Below, one piece after another: positions 7,080-16,062 of a DNA stretch of 27,242 nt. This stretch comes from DATDVD01 sp035290065 (GTDB taxonomy: Bacteria > Pseudomonadota > Gammaproteobacteria > Coxiellales > Coxiellaceae), in contig DATDVD010000102.1 of assembly GCA_035290065.1 (NCBI GenBank), positions 1-27,242 of the forward strand, given 5' to 3'. The position numbers and the translations under genes were made by a program. Within the stretch, counting starts at the first letter, position 1, and each line of letters starts with the position of its first letter. Under the pieces are notes generated by a model. That model ran no database searches. It had not been told where the DNA came from and worked only from the letters and a program-made list of their open reading frames with translations.

Positions 7080-8600
7080 ATGCCTCTCACATCTATTCTT
7101 AATGTTCAGATTCAGCGTCTTAATCAAGCGTGTCCTTTTTCTAATCCGCGGGTGGAGTTTTCTATTCGTGCAGGGCAATGTTTTTGGTTAAAAGGGCCTT
7201 CTGGAGTGGGTAAAAGTACCATTGCTCGAGCGATTGCGGGCCTGGATGTTATTCCAGGTGCTCAGGGGCATCTCACCTGGACGAAGAATTTTCCGAAAGA
7301 AGAACGCGTGGGGGTCCTATTCCAGCAAGGCGTATTAATCGATACGCTTAATGTGGCAGAAAATATTGTATTAAGCTGCCGAAACGCAGGTCTTCCCTAT
7401 GATGATGGCGTGATTAATCAACATTTAAAATCCGTGGGATTAAAAGAAACGGATCGCAATAAAATGCCTAACGAACTGAGCGGTGGCATGTTGCGTCGCG
7501 CCTGTTTGGCACAAATTCTAGCCCAACGGAAGAAATTGATTATTCTGGATGAGCCTTTCGTAGGCTTAGATCCGGAAACGTGTGAAGGAATTTTGGAAAC
7601 ATTGACGGCTCTTAAAAAGAAAGGCCAAGCGTTTTTATTAATTTCTCATGAGCCTGATTTTTCATCTCGCTTAGCAGATCCCGATGCAGAATTCGTTTTA
7701 CAGCCTATGATTCGTGAGTCCAAATTATCAACGAAGCATCATATTGCTCATTGGCGTTATTTAGTGCGTTTGAGTGGACGTTTTATCGATTATTTGGGGA
7801 TCTCTATTCCTCTTATTGCGTGCGCCTTTGTGGCCATTGGATTGGCCATGAGCACTTTGTTTACACAATTACTGGATAAAATTGATGTCCCAACCATCGT
7901 GCAAGAATTTCAAGCGAAGCAGCAAACAGGCCCTAAAAAACCATCCGGAGGCCTTGTTGCTTCCATTAAGCAGCATTTTATCAATAAAGAAATGCAGTAT
8001 TTAAATCGTCATTATATGCCCGAGATTAAACGGAAAATTTATGCCTTGGTGTTAATGAAAACTTTTTTGATTGAAGTAGGCCCTCTACTCACCGGTATTT
8101 TATTGGTGGGACGGATTGGGGGTAGTTACGCCGGTGAAGTGGCGATGATGCAAGCAACGAATCAGAATCGTTTGTTGCAAACGTTAGGGATTTCACCGAG
8201 GCGTTGGACTTTATCCTCCACCAGCGTTGCCGCTTTAATTTCAGCCCCTATTTTAACGGCTTTAGGAACTGCTATTGGACTATGGATGGCAGCCGTTATT
8301 GGCACCTTTGGAACTTACCACATTTACCATGAAACCCAACAGTTTTGGGTAGAAGTCATGCCTAAAATTTTTGATTACGATAAAACGCAGCCTTTTTGGC
8401 ATTATCCCCCTATTATCAACGCTTATCGTAGTATTGGATTTATGATCATTACGTTAGCAGTATCAGAATATTTTGGGCGACGAAATAAAAACTTACAACC
8501 TCGTCATGTGCCTCGAGTCATTACTTGGTCAGTGGTGATTGCTAGCCTATTAATCCTTATTGCAGATTGGGGATTTACCGAGATCCTCGTCTACTTTTAA
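7080..8600 (+). CDS. Single-chain ABC transporter: MlaF-like ATPase fused to MlaE-like permease
   Basis: This 506-residue protein joins two subunits that are normally separate in the Mla/MCE phospholipid transport system. The N-terminal ATPase has Walker A GPSGVGKS (39-46), a Q-loop near 82, signature LSGGM (133-137), Walker B with Asp157/Glu158 and switch His190. The C-terminal half carries the MlaE/YrbE permease signature: EVGPLLTGILLVGRIGGS and the following A-x-E ... LGISPRRW, from about residue 332 to 375. Several membrane segments follow, ending near Gly498-Phe506. A hydrophilic stretch of roughly 50 residues at about 271-325 has no counterpart in the usual MlaE between its first two membrane helices. 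No MCE-domain (MlaD), MlaC or MlaB gene is adjacent. The start is chosen from a Shine-Dalgarno site and promoter inside the longer frame. Lipid transport is inferred from the permease family. Confidence 0.83.
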   Translation: MPLTSILNVQIQRLNQACPFSNPRVEFSIRAGQCFWLKGPSGVGKSTIARAIAGLDVIPGAQGHLTWTKNFPKEERVGVLFQQGVLIDTLNVAENIVLSCRNAGLPYDDGVINQHLKSVGLKETDRNKMPNELSGGMLRRACLAQILAQRKKLIILDEPFVGLDPETCEGILETLTALKKKGQAFLLISHEPDFSSRLADPDAEFVLQPMIRESKLSTKHHIAHWRYLVRLSGRFIDYLGISIPLIACAFVAIGLAMSTLFTQLLDKIDVPTIVQEFQAKQQTGPKKPSGGLVASIKQHFINKEMQYLNRHYMPEIKRKIYALVLMKTFLIEVGPLLTGILLVGRIGGSYAGEVAMMQATNQNRLLQTLGISPRRWTLSSTSVAALISAPILTALGTAIGLWMAAVIGTFGTYHIYHETQQFWVEVMPKIFDYDKTQPFWHYPPIINAYRSIGFMIITLAVSEYFGRRNKNLQPRHVPRVITWSVVIASLLILIADWGFTEILVYF

Positions 8601-8720
8601 TCTTCTCACCATCGATCGTTTTTGCGCCTAATCCTCAAAAATTCTTGCTTTTTTTAAGATTTCCTTAAGCTTAAAAGCGTAGTATGAAATTATACAGTAA
8701 AACATTAAAGGTATAGAGTC

Positions 8721-9068
8721 ATGATGAGTTCAGTAGAAGTTGCCGCCCGCATCGAAGCTATAAAAGCCGCTTACGAAGAAGGCCTTAGCTATGGGGCATT
8801 GAGCGATACAATAGGTGAAGTACTTCAAGAAGTTGCTTCCGCCCGTGATCCTTCCCTTCGAGTAGAAGCGGCCCGTGTATTTGCAGACATGGCTTTCAAA
8901 GCCGGCTTTGCCGATGTCGCGGTAGCCATCCAAGGCGCTGGCATGGATGAAAAACCGTCTGAACCAGGTCATCAATACTGCCCTCGCCTATTTGCACTTT
9001 CTGGCAAGCAGGATGTGATTCCAGATTTTCACCCCGCAGCCAACAACAGCTTTGATAAGAAGATTTAA
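8721..9068 (+). CDS. Orphan 115-residue soluble protein, function unknown
   Basis: This is an alanine-rich, mostly helical, acidic small protein with no signal peptide, no membrane segment and a single cysteine near residue 87. The last third (from about residue 75) is proline- and glycine-containing and probably less ordered. Two adjacent ATG codons (8721, 8724) could start it; AAAGG lies 9-13 bases upstream. It stands alone, with 120 bases of AT-rich upstream sequence holding weak -10-like matches (near 8683 and 8691) and a strong terminator 32 bases after its stop, so it is its own transcription unit. That arrangement and the clean codon pattern argue that it is real. I do not recognise the family. 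Confidence 0.75.
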   Translation: MMSSVEVAARIEAIKAAYEEGLSYGALSDTIGEVLQEVASARDPSLRVEAARVFADMAFKAGFADVAVAIQGAGMDEKPSEPGHQYCPRLFALSGKQDVIPDFHPAANNSFDKKI

Positions 9069-9099
9069 ACCGACCTTAAACCGTGTTCTAACCCCCCTG

Positions 9100-9130
9100 A
9101 CCACGCTCTTCCAAGAGCGTGGTTTTTTTT
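9100..9130 (+). terminator. Intrinsic terminator of the 115-residue gene
   Basis: A GC-rich hairpin (ACCACGCTCTT pairing with AAGAGCGTGGT, 9100-9123) is followed directly by eight T residues at 9123-9130. The T-tract is present only in the plus direction, so it ends transcription from 8721 and not from the convergent MFS gene. Confidence 0.93.
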
Positions 9131-9139
9131 AGGGATTTT

Positions 9140-10453
9140 TTAGTTCTTCTGGCTGTTATGGGTTTCTTTAATGAAGGCCATGCAAACCAGCGCCAAAGCC
9201 AAATAAAGTGGAATAGCTGCCATTCCCCAGTGATAATCATGCAGGGAAAAGACCCGTACCCCATCGACCATTTGGCCCCCCCAACCTAAATCTAAAAAAT
9301 GGCCAATCATCGGGTCCGTAATCGCACCAAAAGCCGCATCAAAACTATTCATAAAACCAATAGCAGTGGCCGCCAGAACGAGACGATTTACTTGGCGAAT
9401 CATCGTGAAGCACAGCAAGAAACAGCTAATAGCGCCTCCGAAAATAAACAGCAACACAGTAACTTCCCATTGCGTCAAGCCTGGGCAATAAAGAACAAAT
9501 ACGCCTGACATTAGCGCGCTTAATGTTCCCCAAAACATAATGGGTTTTCGGCGGCCGAAGCGATCGGCTAACCAACCTGCAATAGGCGCTCCGATGGCAA
9601 ATCCAATAAAAATAACCTCCAATTGCTCGGCGGCCACGGTTCGCGATAAGCCATAGGCGGTTTCCAAATAAGGCACCCCCCAAAGGCCTCCAAATACCAT
9701 AATAGGGGCATAAGCAAAGCCGCTATACAACGAAAGCCACCACGTCTGCTTATTGGTCAGCACCTGCCAAAGGCCTGAAAAAATACTGTGTTCGTCCTTT
9801 AATCCTTTAGGCAAGGTGGTGGATTCCGCGTGAGGACCATGGTCTCGCACGGTAAGCCAAAAGCAAAAAGCAAAAACAAGGCCTACTAATGCGATAATTT
9901 CTAAGGAATGGCGCCATCCTATCCAGTCTACAGAAGCGGATAAAGGTGCCTCCCCTCCTAAGGCTCCAATCATCCCTAGAGTCATCATCAAACCGGCTAA
10001 GGTGGGAAAGCGTCGTGGAGAAAACCATAAGGTAGTTAGTTTTAAGCATCCAATAGCGGCTACAGAGGCCCCTAATCCTGTGACAAAACGCCCTAAAGAA
10101 GCAATAGATAAAGTAGGCGCCATAGCCAGTAATAAAGTTCCTAAGGCACATAGAGCGATGGCTATGGAGCTGACACGCCGAGGGCCAAACCGGTCGGTAA
10201 AAATTCCCATCGGGATTTGCATAAGGAGATAAGCCCAAAAATAAGCAGCCGCTAAATTGCCGAGTTGAGTTCCATCAATATGGAAATCTCGCATCCAAAC
10301 CGCGTGCATAACCCCGGGAGAGACTTCTAGCAAATTCTTGTAAAAATAGAAACCCGCTGCTAAAAGCCAAATAACCCACGGATAAAGGCGGGTAGCATGG
10401 CGTTTAGCCCCGACAGAATAACGACGTAACCGAGAAACGGCGTGATCTTGCAT
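9140..10453 (-). CDS. MFS transporter, Pht-like
   Basis: This 437-residue major facilitator has about 12 hydrophobic segments. The loop 2-3 motif A is DRFGPRR at 87-93 and its second-half repeat DRFGRRK is at 297-303. The opening region (YPWVIW, then a segment ending QIPMGIFTDRFGPRR) resembles the phagosomal Pht carriers of Legionella, several of which import amino acids or nucleosides; this resemblance is recalled, not computed. The start at 10453 is preferred because AAAAAGG precedes it by eight bases and a TTGACA promoter sits inside the longer frame that would begin with a TTG at 10534. The gene is monocistronic and convergent with the 115-residue gene. Substrate is unknown. Confidence 0.88.
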   Translation of the reverse strand: MQDHAVSRLRRYSVGAKRHATRLYPWVIWLLAAGFYFYKNLLEVSPGVMHAVWMRDFHIDGTQLGNLAAAYFWAYLLMQIPMGIFTDRFGPRRVSSIAIALCALGTLLLAMAPTLSIASLGRFVTGLGASVAAIGCLKLTTLWFSPRRFPTLAGLMMTLGMIGALGGEAPLSASVDWIGWRHSLEIIALVGLVFAFCFWLTVRDHGPHAESTTLPKGLKDEHSIFSGLWQVLTNKQTWWLSLYSGFAYAPIMVFGGLWGVPYLETAYGLSRTVAAEQLEVIFIGFAIGAPIAGWLADRFGRRKPIMFWGTLSALMSGVFVLYCPGLTQWEVTVLLFIFGGAISCFLLCFTMIRQVNRLVLAATAIGFMNSFDAAFGAITDPMIGHFLDLGWGGQMVDGVRVFSLHDYHWGMAAIPLYLALALVCMAFIKETHNSQKN

Positions 10454-10481
10454 GAGGAGTACCTTTTTAAAAGAAACTCCC

Positions 10482-10510
10482 ATTGTTAACAGGGACATTA
10501 GCCTTGTCAA
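10482..10510 (-). promoter_or_regulatory. Promoter of the MFS gene
   Basis: A perfect -35 TTGACA (10510-10505) is followed after 17 bases by AACAAT (10487-10482), a weak -10. The expected start near 10475 leaves about 22 bases of leader before the ATG at 10453, including the AAAAAGG ribosome site. Confidence 0.55.
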
Positions 10511-10619
10511 GACACAGACTGAATTCATCCACAATTTCTGTGAATAAGTATGTGAGTATATTCTGAATGAGTAGGCAAAGGGGTAATAACCCCAGGGGTG
10601 GCTTTAGAATGAGTGAAAT

Positions 10620-13600
10620 TTAAACAGGGAGATCATTGGCCTGGGCAACTTTTTTCTCAGCAATATAAGTATATAAAGTAGGTAGAACAAAAAGAGTAAA
10701 CAAGGTGCCGATTAACATGCCAGAGGCAATCACAATCCCAATATTCATACGACTTACGGCCCCAGGCCCCTGGGCCATGATTAAGGGCAAAACCCCAACA
10801 ACCATCGCGGCTGTGGTCATCAATACGGGGCGAAGCCGAATACCGGCTGCTTTAATGACCGCTTCCTGAATAGACAATCCTTCCCGTTCTTGTAATTGGT
10901 TAGCAAATTCCACAATTAAAATACCGTGTTTACTAATCAATCCAATTAATGAAATTAATCCAATTTGCGTATAGATATTAATGGAAACATTCACCGTTCC
11001 TTGTAATACATTCAAAGGGATTAAAGCGCCGCAAATAGACATCGGCACACTGATTAAAATAATTAAAGGGTCTCGGAAGGATTCGAATTGAGCCGATAAT
11101 ACTAAAAAAATTACAATTAACGAAAATATAAAAGCCACTACTAAAGCACTACCTTCTTGAAAAAATTGGCGGGATTGGCCACCAAAATCGTAGCTAACAC
11201 CTTCCGGCAATAATTTATCGGCTTCTGCTTTTAAATAGTCTAATGTTTCACCGAGTGATTGTCCTATTCCCATTACACCGGTAAGGGAAATAGAATTTAA
11301 TTGCTGGAACTGGGGAAGAGAATTAGGCGTAATAAAATGATTGATGTCTGCTATCGTTGATAAAGCAATTAATTTCCCCTCCCCTGTTTTGATGTAAATA
11401 TTTTTTAGGTCTTCATCTTCCAAACGATATTGCCGAGCCAGCTGAGGAATAACATCGTAACTTTGACCCATCATGCTAAAATAATTAACATAAGCTCCAC
11501 TTAAAGCTGTGCTAAGCTGGGCCGCTAAGGCGCTCATATTAACGCCCATTTGTCCTGCTTTTCCTCGATTTATGTCGAGTTGAATTTCGGGTTTGTTGTA
11601 TTGAAGATCGCTACTAATGAATAAAAAGCGGCCACTTTGTTGAGCTTTTTCTACTAATTTTTCAGCGACATCGTATAAAATTTTATAATCATTGACAGAG
11701 GTTAATACAAAATACACCGGCATGCTGTTAGTGCCAGACGGCAATGCTGGCAAAGGAAAAATAGCCGTTTCTAATCCTGCTACCTGATTAATTTTTCCCT
11801 GCAAATCGTTAAGAATCATTGCTTGAGACTGAGTGCGTTCAGACCATGGTTTTAAAATAATTCCTGCGAAAGCAGAATTAGCGCCAGACATGCCATTGAC
11901 TACAAAATAATCCGACATATTTTTTGCGGTTTGAAAAATTTTCTCAAATTGATGAGTAAAACGTTGGGTGTACTCAATATTGGCATATTCAGGGGCTGTA
12001 GCCACCATAAACAAAACTCCCTTATCTTCTGTGGGAGCCAATTCACTTTTAGTGGACGTATAAAGAAAATAGCAACTTATTAAAACAATAGCTGTAAAAA
12101 CTAATACAATAGGTCGATAACGAATAACATTCGTTAAACGTTTTTCATAAAAAATTTGCATCCGAAGAAAAGTAGCATTGATAAAATGCACATACCGATT
12201 TTTATCCAATTGGGTATTAAAAAACTTTGAACACATCATGGGCGATAAGGTTAATGCAATAATACCAGACACAATCACAGCCCCTGCTAGTGCAAATGCA
12301 AACTCTTTAAATAAAGAACCGGTAATCCCACTCATAAAACCAATGGGTGCATACACGGCGGCTAATGTAAGCGTCATAGCAATAATGGGCATGGCAATTT
12401 CACGCGCCCCTTTTAAAGCCGCTTGAAACGGTGGAATGCCCGCTTCAACATGTCGATAAATATTTTCAACTACAACAATTGCGTCATCTACCACCAAACC
12501 AATAGCCAATACCATAGCAAGCAGGGTTAACAAATTAAGGGAATAATTCATCATCAAGAGCAAAGAACAAACACCAATTAAGGATAGAGGGATGGTAATG
12601 ACAGGAATAATAACGGTTCGTAATGAACCTAAAAATAATAAAATGACGATGACAACAATCACGCTAGCTTCTAATAATGTCTTAATCACTTCTTCAATGG
12701 AAGCTTGAATAAAACGTGTCCCATCATAAACAATTTTCTGCTTTAAATCGGACGGAAAGGCTTTAGCAATGAAGGGTAATTCTTTTCGAACTTGAGAGGC
12801 AACATTCAAAGGATTGGCAGTGGGTGCAGATTTAATACCGATAAAAACGGCGCGTTCTCCATTGAACACCACGGAAGAATCATATTGCTCTGCCCCCAAC
12901 GATACTTGCGCCACTTCCTTTAAATGAACCAATGAACCATTGACGGATTTAATAACGAGATTTTTAAACTCTTCTTCGCTGTGAAGATCGGTGGAAGCAT
13001 TAATACTAACCGCTGTAAAACGACCTTTAGTACTACCCGCTGCCGTTTGAAAATTATTATTTTGAAGCGCCTGCGCTACATCTGCCGGTGTCACCCCCAC
13101 GGCTGCCATTCTAAAAGGATCTAACCATATTCGCATAGCAAATGTTTCACCGCCTAATATTTGGGCTTCTGAAACACCGGGAATGGTATTCAGTTTAGGC
13201 TGGACTACTCGATTCATATAATCGGTGATTTGGGTATTATTCATTATTTTACTGGTGTAACTTAAATACATCAGGGCTACTTGTTGACCCGTTTCTTTTT
13301 CAATCACCGGTTGTTGGCTTTGTGGCGGTAATTCTCCTTCTACTTCTGATACCTTGCTCATAATATTAGTGAAGGCTTTGTCAGGGTCATAATTTAAACG
13401 AATATTGGCTTGAATAGTGCTTAGCCCATCGGTACTGCTGGCTGTGAGATAATCAATACCATCCGCGGTGGCAATAGCCCGTTCCAACGGAGAAGTAATG
13501 AAACCTGCCATTAATTCAGCCGACGCTCCCGCATAGGTGGTAGTGACAGTAATGACGGTATTTTCCATCGTGGGATATTGCTGGAGCGGAAGATTAAAAA

Positions 13601-13688
13601 TAGCTCGCAAGCCCAGCAGAAAAATCATCAAACTGACAACCATGGCCAGTACAGGCCTTTTAATAAAAAGATCAGTAAATGTTTTCAT
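10620..13688 (-). CDS. RND multidrug efflux pump, inner-membrane subunit (HAE-1 family)
   Basis: This 1022-residue proton-driven pump is of the AcrB/MexB/MexF class. It has the usual 12-helix, two-large-loop plan: the first helix is at about 10-30 (RPVLAMVV) and the second helix block at about 338-480. The proton-relay aspartates are Asp401 and Asp402 (VVDDAIVVVEN), and the partner lysine is Lys920 (ISKHGILIVEFAN). All key charged residues are present and the length is normal, so it should work. Its ATG overlaps the TGA of the adaptor gene by four bases (13685-13688), indicating translational coupling. No outer-membrane channel gene lies next to it, so it probably uses a TolC-type protein encoded elsewhere. 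Substrate range cannot be read from the sequence. Confidence 0.95.
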   Translation of the reverse strand: MKTFTDLFIKRPVLAMVVSLMIFLLGLRAIFNLPLQQYPTMENTVITVTTTYAGASAELMAGFITSPLERAIATADGIDYLTASSTDGLSTIQANIRLNYDPDKAFTNIMSKVSEVEGELPPQSQQPVIEKETGQQVALMYLSYTSKIMNNTQITDYMNRVVQPKLNTIPGVSEAQILGGETFAMRIWLDPFRMAAVGVTPADVAQALQNNNFQTAAGSTKGRFTAVSINASTDLHSEEEFKNLVIKSVNGSLVHLKEVAQVSLGAEQYDSSVVFNGERAVFIGIKSAPTANPLNVASQVRKELPFIAKAFPSDLKQKIVYDGTRFIQASIEEVIKTLLEASVIVVIVILLFLGSLRTVIIPVITIPLSLIGVCSLLLMMNYSLNLLTLLAMVLAIGLVVDDAIVVVENIYRHVEAGIPPFQAALKGAREIAMPIIAMTLTLAAVYAPIGFMSGITGSLFKEFAFALAGAVIVSGIIALTLSPMMCSKFFNTQLDKNRYVHFINATFLRMQIFYEKRLTNVIRYRPIVLVFTAIVLISCYFLYTSTKSELAPTEDKGVLFMVATAPEYANIEYTQRFTHQFEKIFQTAKNMSDYFVVNGMSGANSAFAGIILKPWSERTQSQAMILNDLQGKINQVAGLETAIFPLPALPSGTNSMPVYFVLTSVNDYKILYDVAEKLVEKAQQSGRFLFISSDLQYNKPEIQLDINRGKAGQMGVNMSALAAQLSTALSGAYVNYFSMMGQSYDVIPQLARQYRLEDEDLKNIYIKTGEGKLIALSTIADINHFITPNSLPQFQQLNSISLTGVMGIGQSLGETLDYLKAEADKLLPEGVSYDFGGQSRQFFQEGSALVVAFIFSLIVIFLVLSAQFESFRDPLIILISVPMSICGALIPLNVLQGTVNVSINIYTQIGLISLIGLISKHGILIVEFANQLQEREGLSIQEAVIKAAGIRLRPVLMTTAAMVVGVLPLIMAQGPGAVSRMNIGIVIASGMLIGTLFTLFVLPTLYTYIAEKKVAQANDLPV

Positions 13689-14809
13689 GGAGCAGTGGGT
13701 GTTTTTTCTTCCGTTAATGACACTTGGTTATTAATAATGGTTCGTGCATTGGGATGAAGTTTTAATTGGCCGGAGGTTACCACTAAATCACCTGCTTGGA
13801 TTCCTTCGATAATAGCCACCCATCCCTCATATTTTTGCCCCGTTTTTATCGTTCGCTGCTCTGCTTCATAAACCATTTGATGGTTGACTTGTTCTTGAGT
13901 GGGTTTAAGCACGTAAACGGTATCGCCATACAAGGTATAGCTCACGCCTGTTTCGGGAACTGCCACCACATTATTAACCGTTGGAAGCCACAACTGAATT
14001 TGAGCAAATAATCCAGGGTATAGCCGTCCTTCCGCATTTGAAACGACACCTTGTACTTCAATATTACGCGTTTGAGTATCCACCGCAGCATTGGTGGCTG
14101 ATACCTTACCCTCAAATATTTCCTGCGGAAAATTATCCACCTTAAGAGATAGCGACTGACCCACGTTCAATTGCGGCAAATATTGTTCTGGCAACGTAAA
14201 ATTAACGAACAACGGGTCGAGCGATTGCAAGGAAACCAACGCTTGCCCTGGTGTAACATATTCTCCGATATTAACCTGACGAATACCTAATTTCCCCGAA
14301 AAAGGGGCCTGAATATGTTTTTGATCAATAATAATTTCTGTTTGAGCCACTTTTGCTTGCGCTTGTTCCCAATTAGCTCTAGCTTGATCCAAATCTTGTT
14401 GCGAAACAGCGTGCGTTTGAAATAATTTTCGTTGACGATCATAGATCATTTGGGTGAGTTTTAATTGCGATTGATTGGCTAATAAGTCTTGTTGATTTAA
14501 ACGATCATTCAGAATGATTAACTCATCTCCTTCTTGCACTCGCTGACCGGATTGAAATAATATTTTTTCTATTTGGCCCGCTTGTTGAGAGTTAACTTCC
14601 ACGCCATGGATAGCTTTTAGAGAGCCAATAGCATTGATAGACTGTTTCCAGGCAAATGATTTTGCAGGGGTGGCCGAAATAGTGATAGGAGGGGGTTTAA
14701 ACGTCGCAAAATATTGTTTAATAAAATGCGCTCGTACCATGCCATAGCCAAAAATGGCTCCAAACAAGATACCCGAGGCTAATAAGACCAGAATAAGCCG
14801 CTTGATCAT
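13685..14809 (-). CDS. RND efflux periplasmic adaptor (membrane fusion protein)
   Basis: This 374-residue HlyD/AcrA-type adaptor links the pump to an outer-membrane channel. An N-terminal membrane anchor is at about 5-24, and there is no lipobox cysteine. The first lipoyl half-motif (about 71-101, VNSQQAG ... GQRVQEGDELI) is followed by a coiled-coil hairpin at about 102-160, and the second lipoyl half follows (QAPFSGKLG ... GEYVTPGQALV). Beta-barrel and membrane-proximal domains follow. It is the first gene of a two-gene operon with the RND pump and overlaps it in ATGA. Its ATG is preceded by AAGGG. No regulator gene is adjacent. Confidence 0.94.
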   Translation of the reverse strand: MIKRLILVLLASGILFGAIFGYGMVRAHFIKQYFATFKPPPITISATPAKSFAWKQSINAIGSLKAIHGVEVNSQQAGQIEKILFQSGQRVQEGDELIILNDRLNQQDLLANQSQLKLTQMIYDRQRKLFQTHAVSQQDLDQARANWEQAQAKVAQTEIIIDQKHIQAPFSGKLGIRQVNIGEYVTPGQALVSLQSLDPLFVNFTLPEQYLPQLNVGQSLSLKVDNFPQEIFEGKVSATNAAVDTQTRNIEVQGVVSNAEGRLYPGLFAQIQLWLPTVNNVVAVPETGVSYTLYGDTVYVLKPTQEQVNHQMVYEAEQRTIKTGQKYEGWVAIIEGIQAGDLVVTSGQLKLHPNARTIINNQVSLTEEKTPTAP

Positions 14810-14852
14810 CCCTTAACCCTTAATAGGTTCAGTGTAGCATATTATGGATTTT

Positions 14853-16037
14853 TTATAAGGTTTGGATAATACCAAAGACCGTTAACGCTAGAGACACCAG
14901 GATCTCAAGGGCGGCTAGTCTTTTCCAGAGGATAGAATATTGAGGTTGATGGCGTACACCTGCCCAAAACATAAGCCCTGGCAATAACATTAAAAGAATT
15001 ACAACAAAAATACCCGCATAACTAATGGCTTTGATAAAAGCCCCTGGGTATAAAAGAATAACAATCAGGGGGGGGATATACGTCAGAGCCAAACATATCC
15101 AACGGCCCCCTCCTTTTTTAGTCACTTGAAGTCCATCGGCTAAAAAGTCATTCAAAGAAAGAGACACACCTAAAAACGAGGTGGTAATACAAATAGCCGT
15201 GAAGACATGAACAATAGTACTGATCCAAGAATTATTAAGGCTGTCACTGAGCGCGTTGGTTAGCTGCGCCACAGCATCGGGGGCTTGTACCATTGCGGCC
15301 AACCCTCCCTGCCCTTCGCTTGAAACTGTTCCTTGTACTACAAAATCCCACACCAGATAACAAAGCAAAGGAATGAGTGAACCTATGACCAGTGATAAAC
15401 GCAATAATTTAACATTATTCATCAAATAGCCCCGCAAAGAGGGCATCACAATGGCAAATCCGAAGGAAGTAATCACGGGCATAACAGCCGGGAGTACGGC
15501 GTGCCAAGACCCTTTCGGCAATAAAGGCATCTGGATATGCGGCATGAGCAAAATCACCAATAATAAATAAGAGCCAAATTTAACCGTCATTAAGCCACGA
15601 TTAGCCCAATCCACCGATCGAATACCATCGGCCACAATCGAGCCTAATAATACTAAAAAGAGGAGGCTATCCACCCAATGAGGGAAATTAATAGAAATCA
15701 GGGCTAACACATTCGCTAGTAAATTAGTTCCGCCCGCCATAAACGCCGATAAAAGTGTATACAGCAATAAAAGATACACGATCCACGTTATTCCCTGGCC
15801 TATTTTCCCCAACGTATGGCGTGCCATGGAAACCATATTGGAATCTTCGGGCAACCATAAGGTAATTTCTAATACAAAAAAAGCACCCAGCGTCATTAAA
15901 AACCAAACGCCGATTAATAAGAAACTGGAATGCCAAAAACCTCCCAGAGAGGTAACGAGCGGCAACGCCAAGATTCCACCGCCAATGGAAGTGCCAATAA
16001 TTAATAAAACTGCGCCAATAAATCGGTGAAAAACCAT
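14853..16037 (-). CDS. Aromatic amino acid permease (HAAAP family, TyrP/Mtr/TnaB type)
   Basis: This 394-residue inner-membrane protein has about 11 hydrophobic segments. The N-terminal signature (GTSIGGGILALPL, about 15-27) matches the hydroxy/aromatic amino acid permease family, which imports tyrosine, tryptophan or phenylalanine by proton symport. The ATG start agrees with TyrP-type proteins, although no Shine-Dalgarno site precedes it. It follows the TauE/SafE gene by 25 bases on the same strand and is probably the last gene of that unit. Which aromatic acid it carries cannot be told. An import role fits the absence of pheA and tyrA between serC and aroA in this region. Confidence 0.9.
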   Translation of the reverse strand: MVFHRFIGAVLLIIGTSIGGGILALPLVTSLGGFWHSSFLLIGVWFLMTLGAFFVLEITLWLPEDSNMVSMARHTLGKIGQGITWIVYLLLLYTLLSAFMAGGTNLLANVLALISINFPHWVDSLLFLVLLGSIVADGIRSVDWANRGLMTVKFGSYLLLVILLMPHIQMPLLPKGSWHAVLPAVMPVITSFGFAIVMPSLRGYLMNNVKLLRLSLVIGSLIPLLCYLVWDFVVQGTVSSEGQGGLAAMVQAPDAVAQLTNALSDSLNNSWISTIVHVFTAICITTSFLGVSLSLNDFLADGLQVTKKGGGRWICLALTYIPPLIVILLYPGAFIKAISYAGIFVVILLMLLPGLMFWAGVRHQPQYSILWKRLAALEILVSLALTVFGIIQTL

Positions 16038-16062
16038 CGCTACAGGCTAGCAGAAAGAAAAT

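Noticed and set aside
9807..10238. A 143-codon minus-strand frame inside the MFS gene
   Set aside because: It lies wholly within the MFS coding region in another frame and lacks domain features; the same holds for the short frames opposite ybiT, gyrA, rpsA and aroA.
10454..10534. A 27-codon N-terminal extension of the MFS carrier from a TTG
   Set aside because: It contains a TTGACA promoter, and a good ribosome site precedes the ATG at 10453.
10578..10595. GGGGT...ACCCC hairpin after the RND pump as a terminator
   Set aside because: The stem is only five base pairs and is followed by a three-base T run, too weak to call.
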